The notes beneath the pieces are model-generated. The model was not told the DNA's origin. It saw only the letters and a program-made list of their open reading frames with translations, and searched no databases. This document shows, one piece after another, positions 10,301 to 10,865 of a stretch of DNA of 10,865 bases. The position numbers and the translations under genes were made by a program. This DNA comes from Hyphochytrium catenoides (lineage: Eukaryota > Sar > Hyphochytriomycetes > Hyphochytriales > Hyphochytriaceae): positions 9,092 through 19,956 of the forward strand of contig FLMG01000692.1 in assembly GCA_900088475.1 (NCBI GenBank), read 5' to 3'. Numbering within the stretch: the stretch's first letter is position 1; every line of letters starts with the position of its first letter.

Positions 10301-10373
10301 GCAAGTTAGCTCTGTTCTGCTTCGGTTTGAATGCGATGAGGGCTCTCTCGATTTGCTTACCTTCTGGATCCAT
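1..10373 (-). CDS. KIF15: Kinesin-12 (KIF15/Xklp2-like) motor protein, 32 exons, 3' end outside window
   Basis: Plus-end-directed microtubule motor of the kinesin-12 family; known members act in spindle bipolarity (KIF15/Xklp2) or phragmoplast and division-plane organisation (plant PAKRP/POK). Seen in the sequence: N-terminal motor (about residues 8-355) with RVRP (14-17), P-loop GQTGSGKT (90-97), switch I NRESSRSH (219-226), switch II DLAGSE (254-259), [10 protein letters not shown] (304-313) and NEDT (359-362) just after the head. A long Glu/Lys/Arg-rich stalk follows, then LVGHKN at 1363-1368. The KIF15-like order of the head, the NEDT neck and LVGHxN together point to kinesin-12 rather than kinesin-5 or -4. 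Exons: 10361-10373, 10118-10251, 9775-9963, 9359-9453, 9119-9260, 8770-8927, 8257-8398, 8163-8193, 7971-8055, 7641-7767, 7448-7514, 7109-7275, 6705-6868, 6318-6395, 5905-6020, 5497-5822, 5245-5304, 4858-4965, 4667-4738, 4165-4288, 3980-4074, 3568-3726, 3239-3350, 3000-3100, 2623-2746, 1752-2452, 1536-1559, 1395-1460, 1055-1156, 536-640, 246-344, 1-19. All phases match with no internal stop, so the gene looks functional. Confidence 0.88.
246..344 (-). CDS. KIF15: Exon 31: last full stalk exon (33 codons)
   Basis: Acceptor TGTTGTCAG|GCG, donor AGG|GTGCGG, phase 0 at both ends. It encodes [14 protein letters not shown] and ends D-E-N-E-R, directly preceding LVGHKN just as E-E-N-G-K precedes LVGHQN in KIF15. 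Confidence 0.9.
425..444. repeat. Perfect 8-bp inverted repeat with 4-nt loop in intron 30
   Basis: tagtccct, loop ttct, agggacta. It could form a hairpin in the pre-mRNA 80-100 nt before the exon 31 acceptor. Function unknown. Confidence 0.7.
491..510. repeat. (TC)10 microsatellite in intron 30
   Basis: Ten perfect TC units on the plus strand within a longer CT-rich tract; orientation is opposite to most intronic repeats of this gene. Confidence 0.9.
536..640 (-). CDS. KIF15: Exon 30: stalk coiled coil (35 codons)
   Basis: Acceptor TCCGGGCAG|GAG, donor CAG|GTAGGG, phase 0 at both ends. It encodes [17 protein letters not shown] and [12 protein letters not shown], a regular leucine heptad helix. 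Confidence 0.9.
641..1054 (-). other. Intron 29, longest intron (414 nt)
   Basis: Donor GTGAAC, acceptor TCCGGGCAG, phase 0 both sides. It contains CT-rich tracts and a 7-bp inverted repeat (795-801 and 809-815) around an EcoRI-type palindrome. No convincing exon seen, though a missed short one cannot be excluded. Confidence 0.6.
1055..1156 (-). CDS. KIF15: Exon 29: stalk coiled coil (34 codons)
   Basis: Acceptor TTTTCTCTCAG|ACT, donor AAG|GTGAAC, phase 0 at both ends. It encodes [12 protein letters not shown] and [13 protein letters not shown]. Confidence 0.87.
1395..1460 (-). CDS. KIF15: Exon 28: stalk segment (22 codons)
   Basis: It encodes [19 protein letters not shown]. Donor AAA|GTGCGT, phase 0. 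The acceptor is taken as GCGAAG|GTT after a pyrimidine-rich run. The helical tail and the matching phase support it, but the left border with exon 27 is uncertain. Confidence 0.72.
1536..1559 (-). CDS. KIF15: Exon 27 (tentative): 8-codon stalk exon
   Basis: Acceptor GTTGCTAG|ATG in phase 0 gives M-V-S-G-E-L-A-S. The next usable donor is TCT|GTGATG. The frame stays open through to exon 28, so 1395-1559 might instead be one 55-codon exon. The CT-rich stretch before 1461 looks intronic, which favours splitting. Confidence 0.5.
1752..2452 (-). CDS. KIF15: Exon 26: 233-codon highly charged helical exon (residues 998-1230)
   Basis: Acceptor CTATCTAG|CA, donor AAG|GTAAAG. This is the largest exon by far (701 nt against a typical ~100). 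It encodes an uninterrupted Glu/Lys/Arg/Gln helix with repeated K-E-R-E and E-E-K-E blocks; Pro is absent and Gly is rare. It could be a dimeric coiled coil or, in its most charged part, a single alpha-helix. The minus-strand frame is open for the whole length, and the antisense frame's Leu/Phe richness is only the complement of Glu/Lys codons. Confidence 0.94.
2623..2746 (-). CDS. KIF15: Exon 25: stalk coiled coil (residues 956-997)
   Basis: Acceptor CTTGATAG|GTG, donor CAAG|GTGCGC (phase 1). It encodes [15 protein letters not shown] and D-G-L-Q-K-E-M-K, a coiled coil in frame with the next, very large exon. Confidence 0.88.
2747..2999 (-). other. Intron 24 (253 nt) with GC-AG ends
   Basis: Donor GAGCAG|GCAAGA, acceptor CTTGATAG. 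It holds a higher-complexity stretch (2828-2902) flanked by splice-like sites, which may be an optional exon. Confidence 0.65.
3000..3100 (-). CDS. KIF15: Exon 24: stalk coiled coil (residues 923-955)
   Basis: Acceptor GGTCACAG|CC completes Ala922. The exon encodes [15 protein letters not shown] and ends N-I-E-Q at CAG|GCAAGA, a GC donor close to the usual GC-AG consensus. Phase 0 exit matches exon 25. Confidence 0.83.
3239..3350 (-). CDS. KIF15: Exon 23: stalk coiled coil (residues 885-922)
   Basis: Acceptor GACTGCAG|CAC, donor AAAG|GTATCT (phase 1). It encodes [10 protein letters not shown] and [15 protein letters not shown] with clear leucine heptads. Confidence 0.88.
3568..3726 (-). CDS. 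KIF15: Exon 22: stalk coiled coil (residues 832-884)
   Basis: Acceptor CTTCGCAG|GAG, donor CAG|GTTCAG, phase 0 at both ends, 53 codons. It encodes [13 protein letters not shown] and then a Glu/Lys/Met-rich helix. The donor is weak beyond GT but position and phase fit. Confidence 0.86.
3901..3931. repeat. (AG)15 microsatellite in intron 21
   Basis: Fifteen perfect AG units, then GA-rich degenerate sequence. It is the longest perfect dinucleotide array in the window. Confidence 0.95.
3980..4074 (-). CDS. KIF15: Exon 21: stalk coiled coil (residues 801-831)
   Basis: Acceptor CTTCAACCAG|CT, donor CAG|GTCACC (phase 0). It encodes [13 protein letters not shown] and [11 protein letters not shown], a regular heptad helix. 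Confidence 0.87.
4165..4288 (-). CDS. KIF15: Exon 20: stalk coiled coil with Ala run (residues 759-800)
   Basis: Acceptor CAAACTTCAG|AGT, donor AAG|GTAGAC (phase 1). It encodes [16 protein letters not shown] then [11 protein letters not shown]. The run of four Ala comes from GC-rich codons (GCC GCG GCG GCA). Confidence 0.85.
4289..4666 (-). other. Intron 19 (378 nt)
   Basis: Donor GTAACA, acceptor CAAACTTCAG. The plus strand is purine-rich at 4480-4545 and pyrimidine-rich at 4565-4625. No coiled-coil-like frame inside; phase 0 on both sides. Confidence 0.7.
4667..4738 (-). CDS. KIF15: Exon 19: 24-codon stalk exon (residues 735-758)
   Basis: Acceptor CTTGTCTCAG|CTG, donor GAG|GTAACA, phase 0 at both ends. 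It encodes [20 protein letters not shown] with heptad-like hydrophobics. Confidence 0.85.
4858..4965 (-). CDS. KIF15: Exon 18: stalk coiled coil (residues 699-734)
   Basis: Acceptor CATAACAG|GAT, donor AGT|GTAGGT, phase 0 at both ends. It encodes [16 protein letters not shown], then a Glu/Arg-rich run. A second GT four bases on (GTGACG) would break the frame into exon 19, so the first is chosen. Confidence 0.85.
5245..5304 (-). CDS. KIF15: Exon 17: 20-codon stalk exon (residues 679-698)
   Basis: Acceptor TTGCCGGATAG|GCT, donor AAG|GTAAAG, phase 0 at both ends. It encodes [15 protein letters not shown], coiled-coil-like. It is short but in phase and flanked by good sites. Confidence 0.82.
5497..5822 (-). 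CDS. KIF15: Exon 16: stalk coiled coil, second-largest exon (residues 571-678)
   Basis: Acceptor CCTTCTCCAG|CG, donor AAG|GTACGA. It starts with an Ala-rich stretch ([10 protein letters not shown]) and then a long Lys/Glu/Arg helix including [12 protein letters not shown] and [11 protein letters not shown]. The length of 2+324 nt is exact for the phase. Confidence 0.9.
5905..6020 (-). CDS. KIF15: Exon 15: stalk coiled coil (residues 532-570)
   Basis: Acceptor CACGGCCAG|G, donor CCG|GTAATG (phase 1). The sequence [13 protein letters not shown] to [10 protein letters not shown] has heptad spacing of hydrophobic residues typical of a dimeric coiled coil. Confidence 0.88.
6318..6395 (-). CDS. 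KIF15: Exon 14: stalk linker (residues 506-531)
   Basis: Acceptor AAACGTAG|A, donor CG|GTCGGT (phase 2 at both ends). It encodes [11 protein letters not shown], then a non-helical [14 protein letters not shown]. The Trp, Pro and Gly suggest a break between coils. The donor is weak but phase and length fit. Confidence 0.8.
6396..6704 (-). other. Intron 13 (309 nt)
   Basis: Donor GTATGC, acceptor AAACGTAG. Purine-rich on the plus strand. I see no exon-like helix inside, and phase 2 is conserved across it. Confidence 0.7.
6705..6868 (-). CDS. KIF15: Exon 13: stalk coiled coil (residues 451-505)
   Basis: Acceptor CTTCTTTAG|AAC, donor ATCAA|GTATGC (phase 2). It begins [10 protein letters not shown] and runs through [11 protein letters not shown], then P-A-Q-A-I-E-W-R. 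This recalls the proline-broken H-P-x-V-x-K/R-Y/F-A stretch of kinesin-12 proteins. It is probably a hinge, which is inference. Confidence 0.87.
6869..7108 (-). other. Intron 12 with GC-AG ends
   Basis: The donor CTGCAG|GCACGT is required by phase (exon 12 is exactly 2+165 nt) and the acceptor is CTTCTTTAG. A GT three bases on would shift the frame. Confidence 0.7.
7109..7275 (-). CDS. KIF15: Exon 12: stalk coiled coil 1 (residues 396-450)
   Basis: Acceptor CTTTTTCTCTAG|TG. It encodes charged helix with [15 protein letters not shown] and C-Q-R-L-E-Q-S-L-Q. It must end at CTGCAG to stay in phase with exon 13, so the intron begins GCACGT, a GC donor. Length 2+165 nt fits exactly. Confidence 0.85.
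7305..7326. repeat. (GACA)n microsatellite in intron 11
   Basis: Five and a half perfect copies of gaca, followed by the degenerate gacggacag. Confidence 0.9.
7448..7514 (-). CDS. KIF15: Exon 11: neck coiled coil (residues 373-395)
   Basis: Acceptor CATCTGCAG|GTA, donor ACG|GTAAGG (phase 1). It encodes [14 protein letters not shown], continuing the neck heptads as K-R-L-K-E-Q-L does in KIF15, and then a Ser/Ala/Leu stretch that probably ends the neck coil. Confidence 0.9.
7641..7767 (-). CDS. KIF15: Exon 10: end of motor and NEDT neck (residues 331-372)
   Basis: Acceptor CATCCGAAG|C, donor GAG|GTAAAG. It encodes [18 protein letters not shown], the terminal helix alpha-6, and then RAVVNEDT with V-T-Q-L-Q-K-E. 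N-E-D-T followed by an L-Q-x-E-V heptad is the signature of the KIF15 neck and a main reason for the kinesin-12 call. Confidence 0.95.
7971..8055 (-). CDS. KIF15: Exon 9: [10 protein letters not shown] microtubule-binding segment (residues 303-330)
   Basis: Acceptor GCGCTGCAG|TG, donor AG|GTAAAC. It encodes [21 protein letters not shown], the highly conserved loop 12/alpha-5 region that contacts tubulin, then the final core strand F-I-V-G-T-L. Confidence 0.95.
8163..8193 (-). CDS. KIF15: Exon 8: 31-nt microexon in the motor (residues 292-302)
   Basis: Acceptor GATCTACCAG|GTG, donor CATG|GTGAGT. The ten whole codons [10 protein letters not shown] match the VDVGNGKQRH stretch of KIF15 between alpha-4 and the YRDSKLT loop, and a split Val joins exon 9. 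Without it the frame is lost, so it must be constitutive. Confidence 0.88.
8194..8256 (-). other. Intron 7, 63 nt, stop-free and a multiple of three
   Basis: Shortest intron of the gene; donor GTAAGG, acceptor GATCTACCAG. It lacks the CT repeats of other introns. Read in frame it would add 21 residues between alpha-4 and YRDSKLT. KIF15 has no such insert, so splicing is the default reading. Confidence 0.8.
8257..8398 (-). CDS. KIF15: Exon 7: switch II and alpha-4 exon (residues 245-291)
   Basis: Acceptor GGTACAG|A completes Arg244; donor CTG|GTAAGG. It encodes [13 protein letters not shown], with DLAGSE at 254-259 (switch II), then [19 protein letters not shown], the relay helix and microtubule-contacting alpha-4. 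It ends at N-A-L291 in phase 0. Confidence 0.95.
8399..8769 (-). other. Intron 6 (371 nt), mixed strand skew
   Basis: Donor GTACAA, acceptor GGTACAG. The lower part (about 8410-8475) is purine-rich on the plus strand, while 8560-8740 is pyrimidine-rich on the plus strand. The motor frame joins directly across it (R-K-E-G-I-I-R-S-R-L-A-R-F), so no exon is missing. Confidence 0.75.
8770..8927 (-). CDS. KIF15: Exon 6: switch I exon (residues 192-244)
   Basis: Acceptor CTCGCAG|TTC, donor AAG|GTACAA (phase 2). It contains the helix leading to [18 protein letters not shown], whose NxxSSRSH (residues 219-226) is the switch I element that coordinates Mg-ATP, followed by the VFTLVIEAK strand. The residues needed for hydrolysis are intact. 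Confidence 0.95.
9119..9260 (-). CDS. KIF15: Exon 5: motor core, [15 protein letters not shown] (residues 145-191)
   Basis: Acceptor CTTCTGCAG|C, donor GAG|GTAAGC. It encodes the kinesin hallmark [16 protein letters not shown] (residues 151-166) and then L-H-L-R-E-N with K-T-G-V-Y-V-E-G-L, matching the central beta-sheet strands of KIF15. Phase 2 entry and phase 0 exit agree with the neighbouring exons. Confidence 0.95.
9359..9453 (-). CDS. KIF15: Exon 4: motor alpha-2 region (residues 113-144)
   Basis: Acceptor CTATTGCAG|GCT, donor GG|GTAAGA (phase 2). It encodes [15 protein letters not shown], equivalent to the RGVIPRSFEYLF segment of KIF15 that follows the P-loop. The reading is in frame with exons 3 and 5 and is clearly motor sequence. 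Confidence 0.93.
9454..9774 (-). other. Intron 3 (321 nt)
   Basis: Donor GTATGT, acceptor CTATTGCAG. It contains a GA-rich plus-strand microsatellite at 9727-9769. The motor sequence on the two sides is contiguous with KIF15, so no exon is missing here. Confidence 0.8.
9727..9769. repeat. Imperfect GA/GAAA microsatellite in intron 3
   Basis: Mixed gaga and gaaa units, purine-only on the plus strand, giving a pyrimidine tract just after the donor on the coding strand. Confidence 0.85.
9775..9963 (-). CDS. KIF15: Exon 3: P-loop exon of the motor (residues 50-112)
   Basis: Sixty-three codons, phase 0 at both ends. It starts with the FTFDYVAGE strand and carries the [18 protein letters not shown] block, whose GQTGSGKT (residues 90-97) binds the nucleotide phosphates, followed by Y-T-V-L-G-P as in kinesin-12. 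Acceptor CCAGCAG|ATT and donor GAG|GTATGT are clear; an NAGNAG alternative acceptor could add one Gln. Confidence 0.95.
9964..10117 (-). other. Intron 2 with apparent GA-AG ends
   Basis: The coding strand starts GAAAGC after CCAAAG and ends CCAGCAG. Phase 0 on both sides and exact kinesin alignment (PK|IFTFD) demand this junction. No in-phase GT gives a comparable fit; GTCTTC further in would insert a Ser/Thr/Leu stretch. Confidence 0.6.
10118..10251 (-). CDS. KIF15: Exon 2: motor strand beta-1 and RVRP motif (residues 5-49)
   Basis: Acceptor CCGTCAG|AT completes Asp5. The exon encodes [13 protein letters not shown], the RxRP adenine-contacting motif of kinesins, then a short core ending in Q-P-K49. 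Ending at AAG keeps phase 0 and puts PK directly before IFTFD of exon 3, matching the PKTFTFD spacing of KIF15. The intron then begins GAAAGC, an apparent GA donor, so this 3' boundary is the least canonical in the gene. Confidence 0.8.
10361..10373 (-). CDS. KIF15: Exon 1, coding part: start codon and residues 1-4
   Basis: The ATG at 10371-10373 is the only in-frame ATG after an upstream stop at 10470-10472. It sits in a good initiation context (A at -3, G at +4) and begins M-D-P-E only a few residues before the first motor strand, as is usual for kinesin-12. The donor is AG|GTAAGC, phase 1. The transcribed exon probably extends upstream as 5'UTR, perhaps to an acceptor after CTTGAG at 10441. 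Confidence 0.75.
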
Positions 10374-10710
10374 GCTTCCTCTCCCATGCAGCTCGGCCGC
10401 CAGGCGCTGCTTGCTTAGAGTGCTACGTACAGATGCGCCGCTCAAGGTGAAATATTTAGAACTTGGCTTTCACTCCCTGCCCTAGACCAAAACCGTGACT
10501 GGCCAGCGATAGGGCGGCACTAGAGAGCAGATCCTCTTGAGAATAGGCGACCAGGGCTCCCGAGAACCAGAAAGAGAACAACAGGAATAGAAACTGAGTG
10601 GAAAAGAGATCGAGCGCGAACGAAGCGGGGGAGGAAGGCTAAGAAGCCGAGTGAGGAGAGAGAGATGGAGAGAAGGGAGAGACCGGCAAAGAGAGAAGAT
10701 GAGAAAGAGA

Positions 10711-10747
10711 GAAAGGGAGAGAGAGAGAAAGGGAGAGAGAGAGAAAG
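10711..10747. repeat. Tandem 16-mer purine repeat
   Basis: The unit gaaagggagagagaga occurs exactly twice (10711-10726, 10727-10742), followed by a partial third copy. Confidence 0.8.
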
Positions 10748-10800
10748 CGATCAAGCCGGACTTGAAGGTCGACAGACGAAGAGCGGCGAACACGCCTGGC

Positions 10801-10806
10801 TTATAA
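10801..10806 (-). promoter_or_regulatory. TATA-like hexamer upstream of the gene
   Basis: TTATAA in the minus-strand context CCTTATAAGCC, about 430 bases before the proposed ATG. It is the only such motif noticed in the upstream part. A promoter role is speculative because many protists lack TATA boxes. Confidence 0.15.
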
Positions 10807-10865
10807 GGAAGTGGGTGATCGAGTGCGCCAAGGAGAGAAAGAGACAACGGGGAGAGAGAGAGAGA

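Larger units (their letters stand above)
10374..10865 (-). other. Upstream / 5'UTR region of the kinesin gene
   Basis: No coding exon can be supported here. A stop at 10470-10472 closes the frame upstream of the ATG. A possible acceptor with a branch-like TTCTAAAT and CTTGAG ends at 10441, so a 5'UTR intron is conceivable. A TATA-like TTATAA lies at 10801-10806. The rest is purine-rich on the plus strand. The open frame at 10482-10847 is low-complexity Ser/Leu and looks non-coding. Confidence 0.5.

Noticed and set aside
10374-10445. Upstream TTG start for the kinesin
   Set aside because: Eukaryotic initiation normally needs ATG, and the ATG at 10373 has good context and the usual distance to the motor.
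10482-10847. 121-residue minus-strand open frame upstream of the kinesin
   Set aside because: Mostly Ser/Leu/Phe from CT repeats, with no domain and not in frame with exon 1. More likely 5'UTR or promoter.
1-10865. CRISPR array, transposon or bacterial operon
   Set aside because: Repeats are mono- to tetranucleotide microsatellites without spacers, terminal repeats or transposase. Coding sequence is split by spliceosomal introns.

Overview
The window is one intron-rich nuclear gene from a eukaryote, read entirely on the minus strand, right to left. It encodes a kinesin-12 (KIF15/Xklp2/POK type) microtubule motor. I assembled 32 exons (31 introns, 63-414 nt) by matching splice sites, codon phase and kinesin motifs. 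The joined frame from the proposed ATG at 10373 to position 1 is 1368 complete codons plus one base, with no internal stop and every exon-exon phase matching. The gene is complete at its 5' end; its last exon runs off the left edge.

Layout, right to left: 10374-10865 is upstream/5'UTR sequence with purine microsatellites and a TATA-like hexamer. Exons 1-10 (10373 to 7641) code the motor head with all four nucleotide-contacting motifs ([26 protein letters not shown]) and the KIF15-like NEDT neck. Exons 11-31 (7514 to 246) code a long, mostly charged coiled-coil stalk, including one very large exon of 701 nt (1752-2452). Exon 32 (1-19) starts the conserved LVGHxN motif that in KIF15 opens the C-terminal zipper. 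The lengths of head and stalk before that motif are close to those of vertebrate KIF15.

The organism cannot be named. Dense spliceosomal introns, relaxed donors (mostly GT, two GC, one apparent GA), roughly balanced base composition and introns full of CT/GA microsatellites suggest a protist, possibly an alveolate or stramenopile; this is inference. There is no bacterial operon, mobile element, CRISPR array or RNA gene that I can support.

The most noteworthy points are the non-canonical donors, a 63-nt stop-free intron of length 3n plus a 31-nt microexon inside the motor domain, a purine-skew switch at most exon-intron borders, a short upstream ORF that overlaps the start codon, and a possible cassette exon in intron 24.
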